A stretch of DNA of 64,000 nt from contig JAJTUP010000032.1 of assembly GCA_021399435.1 (NCBI GenBank), forward strand, positions 558,001-622,000, read 5' to 3'. A program made the translations under genes and the position numbers. The notes beneath the pieces were generated by a model, which had not been told where the DNA came from, did not search any database, and worked only from the letters and a program-made list of their open reading frames with translations. Shown in pieces: positions 20,519 through 30,693 of this stretch. Positions within the stretch are counted from its first letter, which is position 1; every line of letters begins with the position of its first letter. The DNA comes from Diaporthe sp. PMI_573 (taxonomy: Eukaryota > Ascomycota > Sordariomycetes > Diaporthales > Diaporthaceae).

Positions 20519-20980
20519 ATGCAACGCTATATCTACGGCAGTTGGAGCCCTGAGCACCGCCGAAAAGCCATGCTCATCATGTTCGTTGTCTCAGTCCTGC
20601 AACTCGCCATCACAGCGCCGTCATGGTACGCCATGCGCCAGTACCGCTGGGCCGAACTCCTGCGCCAGGCGGGACACGACGACCACTCCTACCACGTCGA
20701 GGTGTCCTACAGAATGGAAAAGGCCGCCATAATCTTCTGGTCCGTCATTGGCTTCATCTGCTTAGTTGTGGTCCTGTGCGGTGTCGTTTCGGCGGTCTTG
20801 CATAGACGGAGCATGAGAAGCTGGTGGAAAGAGAAAGACCAAAGAGAGGAGCACTCGATCCGATTGCAGACAAATCTACACATAGAAAGGGGTGATGATC
20901 AAAAAGTAGGCAGGTGTCTCACGAGTCCCCCCCTCGCTCGAAACCCAACGTTTGCAGAGGAGGATCATTCCCGCTGGTGA
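20519..20980 (+). CDS. small two-pass membrane protein, hypothetical
   Basis: 153 codons from ATG 20519. Two hydrophobic segments predict membrane spans: residues about 17-34 (AMLIMFVVSVLQLAITAP) and 70-93 (IIFWSVIGFICLVVVLCGVV), separated by a polar loop, followed by a basic tail (HRRSMRSWWKEKDQREEH). The N-terminus is short and positively charged before the first span. No family recognised. The composition, GC content and ATG context look like a normal host gene rather than a transposon product. Confidence 0.55.
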   Translation: MQRYIYGSWSPEHRRKAMLIMFVVSVLQLAITAPSWYAMRQYRWAELLRQAGHDDHSYHVEVSYRMEKAAIIFWSVIGFICLVVVLCGVVSAVLHRRSMRSWWKEKDQREEHSIRLQTNLHIERGDDQKVGRCLTSPPLARNPTFAEEDHSRW

Positions 20981-20991
20981 TGGGCTATCGA

Positions 20992-21828
20992 TATATAAGA
21001 GTACAGATATTCGGGCCCAAAAAATCGGATGCCGGGCCCATTCTCATGACTAATCATGTGGCCCCATGTGCGCCAATTGTAATTTCACACCTATTCGCCA
21101 TACTAAAAAGAATTGTCCCAACACTGGTCATCATGCTATGCCATAAAGTACAATGAAGCTATTCCCAGACGCTCCAGAGCACCAAATAAGCAAAATTCGG
21201 CCCAATTAAGTCGATTAGGGCTAATTAAGTATGTTTAGCGACGAAGTCAAATTCTACGTAAATCGCTCGGCCCGTCGCTCAAAAAGTCGCTTGGGTAATT
21301 GGCTTCCTCGCCAATATCCCCACAGTAGATTAAACTCTGCGTTTCCTTGGTGTTGACACCGTCGTCGTCGTCGCCATCGTCGCCGTCGTCAACGTCGTCA
21401 GCCGTCAGGTCTACGCAGGAGGATTGGAAAGTGCTGGGCGCCGGCCGTTTGTGGCCGTGATATTGGTATTCCAGGCACTACAATCAGCTTGCCACTGCGG
21501 CTCAAGCCCCAAGTAGTCCAGATATTCTGACATCGCTACAACCACGCAGGAGTGGTATTTAACCAGCTGGGGGGGTTCAATACTGAAATGATCGATTCCA
21601 ATAGTCAATTAGTCGATATTACAAAGCGTTGAGGGTGGGCGCATGGGTCGAGGTTGGTATGAAGAGAAGCAGTAGCGCATTTTGAGCTTGCATTCTACTC
21701 AAAACGCACCGGGCTAGGTAGTGCAAAGCCGAGAAATAAAGCGATATGATTGGCTACAGATTTGATTAGTCATGAGAATGGGCCCGGCATCCGATTTTTT
21801 GGGCCCGAATATCCGTACTCATATATAA
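20992..21828. repeat. 837-bp unit bounded by 65-bp inverted repeats
   Basis: Positions 20992-21056 and 21763-21828 are inverted copies with only a few mismatches; they contain GGGCCCAAAAAATCGGATGC and end TCATGACTAATCA on the inner side. The interior codes for nothing recognisable and includes a (GTC)n run at 21359-21405. It could be a non-autonomous TIR element or two inverted copies of one repeat; no target-site duplication was found. Confidence 0.7.
21359..21405. repeat. imperfect GTC trinucleotide repeat
   Basis: About 15 GTC-like units (GTCGTCGTCGTCGCCATCG...). It lies inside the inverted-repeat unit. Confidence 0.8.
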
Positions 21829-22068
21829 AGAGGCCAATACGGCGGATGAGAGTGGCAAGGAGAGGGGATTCCTCTCTCGCTCTGTATGTAATCTGAAACT
21901 CCCTGCTGGGCGAGTGTAGAAAAAAGGATGCAAAGGGAGCGGAGGGAGGCACATGCCTGTGGGCACAAAAATGAGATGTTTCGGAACCGGAGCTGCGGTA
22001 GAGGTGCAACTTGAAATTCGCATGGAGACGGAATGGGCCTTATAGACTGCTAGGACAGTAAGTCTAGA

Positions 22069-25000
22069 CAGTGTGTCCAATAGTCAGGTAACGGGAAAAA
22101 TGGAGGTTATAACGTACCTAACGGTTGGATTTCCAACTTTGTAACGTCCCTAACGGTTGAAAAATGAGCCGTTAACGGCTTGTCAAACGTTAACTAACTG
22201 GTAACGGTTGGAATTTCCTAAATAGGTAACCCATGATAGAAACTCGTTGGTGCTGAAGGGGATTTACACCAAATTAAGCTTTGCAAGCAATATATTCCCA
22301 TGTTTCATTCAGGTTTTATCTTTCTCTCAACTTCTGATAAAGAACAATGTCCAATCTATAAAAAAAAATCCGCCTATCGAGCCTCAGTATGCAAAGCGCC
22401 GCTATCAAGCTCCCACAGGTACAACTCTGCCGGTCTAGCCTCTGCTAGCGGAGTATCAGTCATACCGCCGTCACTATGAGCACTAATCCAGCTAGCCCAT
22501 ACCTATCCTGCTAGCATATCCCTCCGCCGCCGCTGCTCATGGCCGCGGCGTAACCAGTTCTTGAGACATTCGTTCGCTTCAATTGTGACAGATCCAAGCC
22601 GATTGCGTTCGTCGGTGATTAGGCGTTTGGACTGACTGAAGACACGTTCGCACTCGGCGCTCATAGCTGGGATAGAGAAAAGATCAAAAGCCATTTGGGT
22701 AAGGATCGGATAGGACTTCTCGCGCTCGCGCCACCAAGTCAGCGGCTCTTCGACAAAGGGTTCAACAACGTCTTCATCATAGAGGTAGCGCTCAAATTCG
22801 TCGACCATTCTGCGCCTCTTTCGCCTGTCGCTATTGCTATCCACATCAACGCTGCGGTCAAGCCTTCTATGTAGTTTGAAGCGGCCCAGCTCTGGCGTTT
22901 GCTGAGGTTGCTCAGTTTGCTGCGGAGGAGAAGCTGGCTCCGTAATGCTGTATTTTGTTGCATACTCGTTGTATAGCTGGCGGACGTCTGGCTCAACAGT
23001 GTCCACCCAGATCTCGTGTGATCGCCACTTATCCTTAAAGTAAAGCAGCTTGAAGCTTGGGACGAGACAAATCGCGGCACGGTAGTACGGTGTCTTTGCT
23101 GTCAAGTCGAAATATTTCATAAGCTTCGCATAGCCAGCATCGAGTCCTGCAACATAGTAGTTAGAATAGGACCTAGGGTCTGCAGCAACTGCAGCTTTTT
23201 CTTCCTGCAGTAAGCCGTCAAGGATGTCCATCATCTCCAACGCCTGCCAAAGAGCGCCGTAGTTGCCGTGTATGGCATGGCCTTCCAGCTCGAGGGTAGC
23301 GTCTTTAAAGGGCTTTAGCAGAGCGACAAATCTCTGGATTTCCTCCCAATCGCTTCTCTTGAGGAAGTCCTGGCTCAAATCATAATCTGCGTCCCTCTCC
23401 CACTGTGCACAAAACAACTCAATTGCATTCCTAAGCTTAAGCGCGCGCTCAAGCATAGAGAAGGTTGAATTCCACCGGATCCCGCCGTCCTTGATAAGCT
23501 GTAGGCTGAAAAGCTCATCATCTTGCAGGGCCTCGGCTTGTAGAGTCTCGAAATGCTGTCGGCGCTGATCTGAGCGTGTAATGTAGCGAACAATATTATG
23601 AACTTTGCCGATAACGCCTCGTTGCCGCCAGATCGAGAAGGATTCTTGGTCGTTACAACACTGGAGCTGTCGTTCGGCCTTACTCACACCTTTGCCATAG
23701 AGAATTTCCTTGACAACGAGGTTGATAACGTGGCCAGAACAGCGGAGTCGTCTCCAGTCCGGATCGAAACCAAATCGCGTAGCTAGTTGTAACACGGCGC
23801 GATCGTTATCCTTGGCGTTATCCATCATGAAACAACCAAGCTTCGGCTCGAGATCGTACTGCGTAACTACGCTAATAAGGCAATTTGCTATATTTTCGCC
23901 TGAGTGAGAACCATATAGCCGCGGGAGGCCGAGAAGAGCTTGATGATTGGTGTAGTCCACGCCTAGTAAGCGGAGGTTAAAAGTTGGATTAAGCCTTATA
24001 TAATAAAACGCCTGAATAGTAAAGGGTATCACATATATATACGTACCTACAAAGTGCGCAACTACGCCGCAGAGGCTCATCCCACTAGTTGACGTCCATA
24101 AGTCGCAGCTTAGGTGGACCGCACTCCTACATTCCTTCAACTCAACCTTCAAACTCTCCCTGCGTGTTTCAAATGCAGCCATTATCCAACTGCTCAGCGT
24201 CGTCGCGGACGTAGGGAGAAGCCGCTCTAACTCAGGCCTCCCATACGAGAGTAAGTCACACGTATCTCCGGCAGTTGCGCTTCGAAAGCTCACGTCGTGA
24301 GCAACAACCCAGTCCAGATACTGCTGCCTGTAGCCTTCCCCAGTAATAGGAGTCCGTAGTGGACCAAAGCTATTAGCCTTCTTACTTCGATCCCATGGGT
24401 TGGAAACCCGGATATGCTGAGGAACTTCGCCGTCCTCAGAAATGCCGTGTTTGTGCTTTAAATGGTAGGCGATCGCACTATTTCCGTTGTATTTAAATAT
24501 TGTAGAACAGTCGCTGCCAGTCTCATGGCATCTCCGACAAAGCCAGTACTGCTCATTTTCTGACTCAATATTGGCACCGTGGTCCCAAATCCAGGACTTC
24601 TTTGTCTTGCCGGTTGTACGCTTGTGCTTCATATAGTAGTGCGCATCGCTTAGACGTTTGTTGATGTACTGGAGAGCACCCCAGCGAATCGGGAAGGCAC
24701 CATCGGCAAGAGGTCTCGGAGCTCGGACAGATGAAGGAGATGACAAGGGCCCAGTTGAAGGCGTGGTCGATTTCTTGGCAGAGGACTCGATTGATGGTTG
24801 GATTGAGAGCTCCGTAAATTGGTCTGCTGAACGCGACGATGACGGCGTGGAGGAGAAGGACGGGGCCGACATGGTGGTGTGTACTGCCGGAAATTTTCCG
24901 TTGCGCGTACGTGTAGGGAGCGTTGCTATATGCAAAAAGAGATGCTGAGTCTAGATGGGAGGGCAAGTTGAAGTTCGACGGAGGCCGCCAAAACTCTCGC

Positions 25001-25359
25001 TAAGACGCGTTACGCGTCGCGCATCTGGCACGTCGAACGGAATGGCTCGGGACGGCCAGGTCGGGACAATCAAATGACAGGGATTAATGCGCTAAGCAAG
25101 GGGTTGAGAGACGCCGTCTCTGGGCTAGGATCTGAATAGGAAAAACTCGGTCTTTACATCGAGTTGAGATCCACTAATAGGTATCTGGGACGGTTTTAGA
25201 AAACCCCCCTCTAAATCCAACCGTTAACTAGTTAACTGACAAGCTTATAACGTCCCTAACGGTTGAAATGAGGAACTTATAACGTCCCTAACGGTTGGTA
25301 TTACGTAAGCCGTTAACTGGTCCGTTATCCAAATGGTTAACTGACTATTGGACACACTG
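22069..25359 (-). mobile_element. hAT transposon (hAT-2), apparently complete
   Basis: Ends are CAGTGTGTCCAATAGTCAG at 22069 and its complement ending GGACACACTG at 25359. Subterminal copies of TAACGTCCCTAACGGTTG occur at about 22108, 22141, 25246 and 25277. The only gene is the minus-strand transposase. The 8-bp flanks (AGTCTAGA left, GGACCGTC right) do not match, so no target duplication survives. The right flank carries the beginning of a minus-strand gene that stops at the TIR. Confidence 0.88.
22503..24872 (-). CDS. hAT transposase (hAT-2), one predicted intron
   Basis: I take the first true ATG, 24872 (MSAPSFSSTPSSSR). The frame is open throughout, but 23963-24046 is probably an 84-nt intron: it begins GTACGT, ends CTTACTAG, is AT-rich, and its 28-codon reading is hydrophobic filler between AHFV and VDYTNHQALLGLPRL. 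Spliced length is about 761 residues. Features: Ser/Thr-rich N-terminus, BED-type finger (CRRCHETGSDC ... HLKHKH), AVHLSCDLWTSTSGMSLCG (first Asp), KLGCFMMDNAKDNDRA (second Asp), RCSGHVINLVVKEIL, GGIRWNSTFSMLERAL, and C-terminal dimerisation region (IPAMSAECERVFSQSKRL). Retaining the intron keeps the frame, so both forms could be translated. No disabling mutation seen. Confidence 0.9.
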   Translation of the reverse strand: MSAPSFSSTPSSSRSADQFTELSIQPSIESSAKKSTTPSTGPLSSPSSVRAPRPLADGAFPIRWGALQYINKRLSDAHYYMKHKRTTGKTKKSWIWDHGANIESENEQYWLCRRCHETGSDCSTIFKYNGNSAIAYHLKHKHGISEDGEVPQHIRVSNPWDRSKKANSFGPLRTPITGEGYRQQYLDWVVAHDVSFRSATAGDTCDLLSYGRPELERLLPTSATTLSSWIMAAFETRRESLKVELKECRSAVHLSCDLWTSTSGMSLCGVVAHFVGTYIYVIPFTIQAFYYIRLNPTFNLRLLGVDYTNHQALLGLPRLYGSHSGENIANCLISVVTQYDLEPKLGCFMMDNAKDNDRAVLQLATRFGFDPDWRRLRCSGHVINLVVKEILYGKGVSKAERQLQCCNDQESFSIWRQRGVIGKVHNIVRYITRSDQRRQHFETLQAEALQDDELFSLQLIKDGGIRWNSTFSMLERALKLRNAIELFCAQWERDADYDLSQDFLKRSDWEEIQRFVALLKPFKDATLELEGHAIHGNYGALWQALEMMDILDGLLQEEKAAVAADPRSYSNYYVAGLDAGYAKLMKYFDLTAKTPYYRAAICLVPSFKLLYFKDKWRSHEIWVDTVEPDVRQLYNEYATKYSITEPASPPQQTEQPQQTPELGRFKLHRRLDRSVDVDSNSDRRKRRRMVDEFERYLYDEDVVEPFVEEPLTWWREREKSYPILTQMAFDLFSIPAMSAECERVFSQSKRLITDERNRLGSVTIEANECLKNWLRRGHEQRRRRDMLAG

Positions 25360-25500
25360 GGACCGTCCCCCGCGAAAAGTAGCAAACGCGGTGCTTCCGG
25401 CTGCGGCGGATCTCGTGTTCAGGGTCGAGGGCTGGCTGGCCGTCTCGGTAACTGCTTCCGAGAGGGCGACCACCGAAGAGGTATCGTCAATATCCGACAT
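25360..25500 (-). CDS. N-terminal fragment of an unknown gene, cut at the hAT-2 end
   Basis: From ATG 25500 the minus strand reads MSDIDDTSSVVALSEAV and about 30 more Ser/Thr/Ala-rich residues up to the hAT-2 border at 25359, after which the frame enters TIR sequence and stops. Nothing resembling a continuation was found on the far side at 22068. The low-complexity head resembles N-termini of fungal hAT transposases, so it may be a relic of another element. Confidence 0.35.
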
Positions 25501-25611
25501 GTTGACGGTGATGAGCGTGGTGCTCGGGGCTAACTTTTGGCCGTGCCAGCAGGAATTTTACCATCCAAGCCACCGTGTGCTATGACCACCATAGGGTCCC
25601 TGCTTACCAAG

Positions 25612-25735
25612 CCGGTATCAAGACAAGTCAAGCCAGCTAGAAAAGCCGTCTTGATTGATAAGATGGTCATCTTGACTTGGCTTGACTTGACTTGGCTTGT
25701 CTTGTCTTGGTTAGGCTTGTCTTGTTGAGAGCGCT
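25612..25735. repeat. CTTGA/CTTGT-rich low-complexity repeat
   Basis: Repeated TTGACTTGGCTTGACTTGA and TTGTCTTGTCTTGG units on the plus strand, with complementary CAAGACAAGTCAAG at the left, so the segment could fold into a hairpin. Confidence 0.7.
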
Positions 25736-26207
25736 GGCAGGGACCCCGAAAGCCTCGTTGTTTTACCCCCCGATTACAATCCCTGTCCACAGCAGGGGTG
25801 GCTTTTTTGGCCATAGGCACTCTCCCAGGGCGCCTTCCCGGCCCACAAAAATAGTTCGTCAAGGCTCTTTACGGGCCAACTTGCTGGGCCCGATCACTTG
25901 TTTTCGCAAGCCTCACCAGGCTCTTATAGGCTGTTAACGATATGCTTTGCAACACAACCTTCTCCCTTGTTGCCAATTCCCTCGTCGCTCGATCTATCTC
26001 CCGCATCGCTCATCTCGGAAAGGAAATGCGGGCCGCAGTTTGCATGTGGGATGGGCAGCTTGTGTTGGCTATTCTTGCTCAGTCTTTAGAAGTATATTTT
26101 TTATTGAAACTCATTGAACCGGTTCATTGAACACTTTCCCTCGACTCGTTTTTCCTGTCATCTCCAAAGCCAAGCCAGCGCTAGATATTGCTTAGTATAG
26201 CTTGCAT

Positions 26208-27270
26208 CTATTGAATTGCACGACTTACAAATTGCATTTCTTCGTCATCTACCTGTTCCGCTTTAACGTCTTTCTTGTGATACTCAAGGTTGCTGTCAAT
26301 GAGCAGATAGGTAACGAGCCCGTCGTTCGCAGAATAGACTTCTTGATTTCAGCCTCTCGTCTCGTTCTTGATTGAAAAGCAGACTTACTGGTATGACAGC
26401 CTGTGTGGTTTTCTTGAAATCCACTTAGGACGTCTTCATGGCTCCGTATAACCGCCGTAAAGTTGTTTTCCTGTAGGAATCGCGTCGTCCCACGTGGATC
26501 GAAGCGTCTCCCATAGTCTCCTCTCTGGCTCTTGAGTGAGCCCCCATTTTCGGTGGGGTCATTCCAAAGAATTTGCGTCAAAAAGTCAGTGGTGCTGTGT
26601 GGCGGCTCATGAGATCTAGGTATTTCCTGGATCTGATGTAGTGTTACGGGCTCTGACCCTTGGAACGGTATACCGCCGTGGACGACGAAGAGTCGACTTA
26701 ATTTGTTCCCCACAATCGAGGCTATAGGAATGGTTCGGAATAGAGCGACGAAGGTATTATAAGTTGGCACGTCTAGTCGAATCCTGACTTCTCTCCGGAA
26801 GCCCTCTTCCGCTGTTATTGCTTCAGCTTCGTGGTTACCACGGTTTAGGAAGACAAAGTTCGGATAGCGGAGTTTGAGACAGAGAATGACAACTATGGTC
26901 TCTAAGGAGAATGCTCCCCGGTCCACAAAATCACCGTTGAAGAGATATCTTTTTTTGGATGACGGTGATCCTTCGGTGTTGAGGACTGCGAGGAGGTTAT
27001 GTATCCGACCTGCGAGGAGTGAGTCAGTCGTTGCCAAACTATTCGGGGAATCCAGACCTCACCATGTAAGTCTCCTAGGAGGACCAAAGTGTCCTTGTCT
27101 GCCAAAGTTATTGAGTTAACGTTCGGCTCTTCTTTAAGCATCAATGAAGCTGATTCAACGACCGATTGGATGGCAACAGAATCTAGCTCCATGGGAAACG
27201 ATCCGACGTAAAACATGTTCAGAATAGCGTCTGTGGTGCGCAAGACATCTTGATCCGCGTTGTTTGCCAT
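26208..27270 (-). CDS. PPP-family serine/threonine protein phosphatase, three exons
   Basis: Exons 27270-27063, 27009-26389 and 26338-26208 join in phase (960 nt, 319 residues). Intron 1 (27010-27062) starts GTGAGG and ends CGCAG; intron 2 (26339-26388) starts GTAAGT and ends AAGAAG. Signature motifs are complete: GDLHG (66-70), GDFVDRG (95-101), RGNHE (126-130), FVVHGGI, LWNDPTENGG and IRSHE, so both metal ions should bind. The protein dephosphorylates phospho-Ser/Thr. Length is just the catalytic domain with a 65-residue helical N-terminus; no TPR or calmodulin-binding extension. Details near the C-terminus (FLQENNFTAVIRSHE) look closest to PP5-like enzymes, but it is divergent: GDLHG for GDIHG and TIYSANDG where most have TxFSAxNY. 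Start chosen because upstream in-frame codons to 27378 lack similarity. Confidence 0.88.
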
Positions 27271-27299
27271 ATTGTTATTGGGTTGAGGGGCTTGAATGA

Positions 27300-28828
27300 G
27301 TGTTGGGCGTTTCGTCCTTCGGTGATAATCGCAAATGCGGGGGGAGTCATCATTTATATGACAAGCGCGTCCAAACATGCACGGACCACTGGGGCGTGGG
27401 GCGGACAGCTATAGGACTCAACGATAGATTACTCGTCGTCGCCGTATTGGCCTCCCTCCCGCTGTCGACGGAGGACAGCCGGCCGCGCCAAGCCCGGCCT
27501 CCGGGGCGTGCCCACCGTTTCCCTACCGTACCCAGCAACGCCCATCCAGCCCCTCCGTTCAGGTCTTGCTGCGCCTGCCTGGCTGGACTGAGGCCTCCGA
27601 TGCTATACGAACGCCCCCTCTTTCATGATGGTCTCGCCTTCTGGTCTGGCACTGCCCTTATTCGTCGCGGCCTTCGCGCTCGGGCTGCCCGCGGCCCACA
27701 TGTTGGTTGGCTGGCTCCTCCTCCTAGTCAGCGCAGGGGGCGCAGCAGGCCCAACATTTGTTGCCTTACAGCTAACGTCCAACCGGCTCAGAGTTGATTT
27801 ATAACATATAGAAAAACACAGTCCAACAAGTAGAAAGAAAGGAAAGGAATCAGAACGGAACGTACGCTATCCGCAGTCATACATCACCTAGTGTCTAGTA
27901 GCAGAGCGTTTTCAAAATGAGTCTTCCAACACTGAAGAGGAGAAGACACTGCTATAGCGCCATTATTATTGCGTGATATGCACGGCCTCCACTTGTGAGG
28001 AGCCAGCAGCCTTCAAAGCTTGGATACCACGGCTGCGCGCTCGCTTGTGATGTAGAGGCTGCACATTCTGGGGCCCCTCACTCCTCCCTGGGGTGATCTA
28101 TCTGGAGGCGCTGTTCCGTCCTCGAGACACGACAGCCTCTCGAGGCACAATCGCGAGGGTGCACAACTCGGGTTGGCCCTGTCATGCAGCCCACACCACC
28201 CAGGACACGCCGTCTTCACCTATCATGAGGCACTTAGTGTCGAGGCATCCTTGGCGATGTGTTCCTCGCGGATCCCTCGCCCTCCAGCAAACCTTGTCAG
28301 TCACAGCGCATATGCACAAATGGCATGATGGCCTCGTATTCTAAGGTTGGTGCCTTGATTCGGTTGTTGACAGTGTGGGTGGCCAAGCTGTGATTGTCGT
28401 ATCGAGGAGCTGTACACAGCTGGTATAGGCTGACTTGTGATGCTGATTCTGCCTCACGGTGCCCCGTTGGTTGCCATCCAAGAGGCGGAAGGAAATCCAA
28501 GACCAGCCCCAGAGATACTGGGGTGGCCTTGCTCTTTCGTGACTGAGGATGGTCCTTTCACGGTCTCCTGACTTTCTCGTCACACATGATGTGGTGTGCC
28601 GTGTAAAGGCGGCTATGACAATAAACCTGAGTGACTGTTCGTCATTTTGTCCAGCTGGTCAAGAACTATGCACATCTGCCTGTCGAGCTGTAGGAATGTC
28701 CCATCGCTAGGATCACAAAAAGGCTTAATCTCCCTGCTGTTGTCAGTCCGACTGCGATACGGCAACTCCTCTCTTCTGGCCCGACTCAACCTGCTTTACT
28801 TTACCCTTTATCAACCAAACCTACCACT
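27300..28828. other. intergenic, no gene recognised
   Basis: A GC-rich plus-strand frame at 27300-27797 has a skewed Arg/Pro/Ala composition without motifs and is probably spurious. No TIRs, LTRs or splice-linked exons were recognised. The last 100 bp precede the small gene at 28829. Confidence 0.4.
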
Positions 28829-29311
28829 ATGGAATCAACCAAACCTTTCACTATCACTGTGAAGCATACTATGGACGCTGAATATATTGAGTACGTCCGA
28901 GACATATTGCACGAGTCTTTGGGATCACCGTTCTGGGAAAACCATAAAGAAGTGCCCCAGCTTCTTCAGTGGGTACGCACTGTCAACGACATTCACAAGT
29001 GGCACGAGGAAGCAACAGAGTACCACGGTCGTCTCATACAATACTACCGAGAGACTGAGAACTTCCATCTGCCGGACAACTATATGGACCTAAGATTTGG
29101 GGAAGTCCGCGGACGTCTCGATGCTATGGGCCCCTATCTCCCGAAGACGTTACGGAACGGAACACGTTACGGGCACCTCGAAGACCTTACGAGACGGATC
29201 ACTGATGAGCTCTGGAGCGGCAACCTCCGTTGGCTTGATTGTTTTTCGGCATTGATCGGTATGGTGCTTTTGGATGGTGACCGGTGGCATCAAGTTGTCC
29301 GCCTCAACTGA
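28829..29311 (+). CDS. small helical protein, intact paralogue of the 12208 pseudogene
   Basis: 160 codons from ATG 28829 (MESTKPFTITVKHTMDAEY); an internal ATG at 28871 aligns better with the start of the paralogue. Strongly conserved blocks between the two copies: LHESLGSPFW, LLQWVRTV, RLDAMGPYLPKT, RRITDELWSGN and RWLDCF. Predicted mostly alpha-helical and soluble; unlike the other copy there is no C-terminal membrane anchor because the frame ends 30 residues earlier. Conservation at protein level in duplicated copies argues for a real gene. Function unknown. Confidence 0.6.
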   Translation: MESTKPFTITVKHTMDAEYIEYVRDILHESLGSPFWENHKEVPQLLQWVRTVNDIHKWHEEATEYHGRLIQYYRETENFHLPDNYMDLRFGEVRGRLDAMGPYLPKTLRNGTRYGHLEDLTRRITDELWSGNLRWLDCFSALIGMVLLDGDRWHQVVRLN

Positions 29312-29961
29312 TTCTCGTGTTTACACAATTCTGTGCTGCCTGCTTTTTGAAGCGTGATGCCTTGCCAGATTCGATGGCCCTGGCAACGAAATGGGGTGAA
29401 ACCCGAAACTCGGCCCTCTTCGTCTTTCGCCTCGCCAAATCCAGTCCTAAACATACCTTGTAGACTAGATCTGATTTCGCAAGGGGATTATCCTGTCATT
29501 GAGTATATTGTCCTGCTTCTTCGCCTCATGTGGCTCTTCTCTAACTTAATAGTATTGTTGCTGTCCATGGATTCAATGGCGACCGAGAAGAGACATGGAC
29601 TGCATCCAATGGCATCCACTGGCTCCGGGATCTCCTTTGCGATGATATACCACGTCGTGTAGTGGGTCTGAGAAAATCTTCACGGACGAGACGCATTTGA
29701 CAGTGAGTTTCCAGACTAATTCGGGCAATCAGTCATTCGGTGAAAAGTGATGTGGCCTCTATACACAACAAGCTCCCAAGAAAGCCCTCACCAAGTAAGC
29801 TGGCACTACAGCTAACACCCAAGCACACAGCTGCTGACTTTAATAGATAACTCATTGCGACTAGACACAACGTATACCTGGCAACCTCTTTTGCTTCTCT
29901 GCAATGAATGGTAGGGCCTCCTTACTTTGCTACCATCCATGAGCTCGGCATCTCGAGGGCT
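29312..29961. other. intergenic, no gene recognised
   Basis: Short frames only; no repeat borders seen. Confidence 0.4.
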
Positions 29962-30683
29962 AGTTCCTCGAGAATAGGGTTGAGCGGGTCGTGGTCAACC
30001 AAGCGGAGAATCCAGTCCGAGATGCTCGATCAGGCATCAAAAACAAACATGGGGTTCATAAATTTGATGAGCATGACCGATTTGACTTGAGCCATTTTGC
30101 TGACCCCGATAAACTTGTCGAGTCTGCTATGGTCCGACCCCGACAGTGGTGGTTTGCATACAGCGATAGCGGAGCGCAAGAGGCCCCACGGTCACTGTTT
30201 GATGAAGTCCCTCTCGCGATGCGTACGGCAGGGGCTCAGCTGGCTGGCCTTGCTGTCGATATGACCTTTTACCCTCTCACCCAGGACATTGGACGTACGA
30301 ATGATCAGCTTTCTAGTTTCGCAGAGGCTACTAAGGATCTCACAGAGTTTCCGTTTCGCTTGAAGCCGCCTCAGCGTGCTGATGATGGTCGAAACTACCT
30401 GGAGCAGCGGGAGTGGACCCCAGATCGGCTTACTCCCGAGAACATGCTATGCTCGCGAAACGTCCTAGGGGTATCGTTAAGACTTGATCTCGCTTATCGC
30501 GTTGGACTTTTCAGGGGTCATCAACGCTATTCATTTTCTATCGCGCCTTTGCTCCGCTCGGCGAATTGGCACACGCTGGATTGGGCCAACCTTTTGTACT
30601 TCGATATCGATCTCGAAGATCTGAGAAAGCTTGTAGACATGCTAAAGCCGAGTAAAGCCTTGGCCTCAAAAACCTACACCTAA
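29962..30683 (+). CDS. hypothetical protein fragment, about 240 codons
   Basis: The frame is open from 29962 to TAA at 30681-30683 but has no ATG near its start (the first codon often taken, at 29991, is GTG), so it is probably an internal or terminal exon or a 5'-decayed gene. Composition is protein-like (DRFDLSHFADPDKLVESAM, AGAQLAGLAVDMTFYPLTQ, NWHTLDWANLLYFDIDLED). No family recognised. Confidence 0.4.
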
Positions 30684-30693
30684 GAAGCGGGAC

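Noticed and set aside
20442..20805. Overlapping frames inside the 20519-20980 gene
   Set aside because: Shadow frames; only the 20519 frame has coherent membrane segments and a sensible start.
27300..27797. 165-codon plus-strand frame upstream of the phosphatase
   Set aside because: GC-rich, Arg/Pro/Ala-heavy composition without motifs; it lies antisense to the start of the phosphatase gene and looks like a chance open frame.
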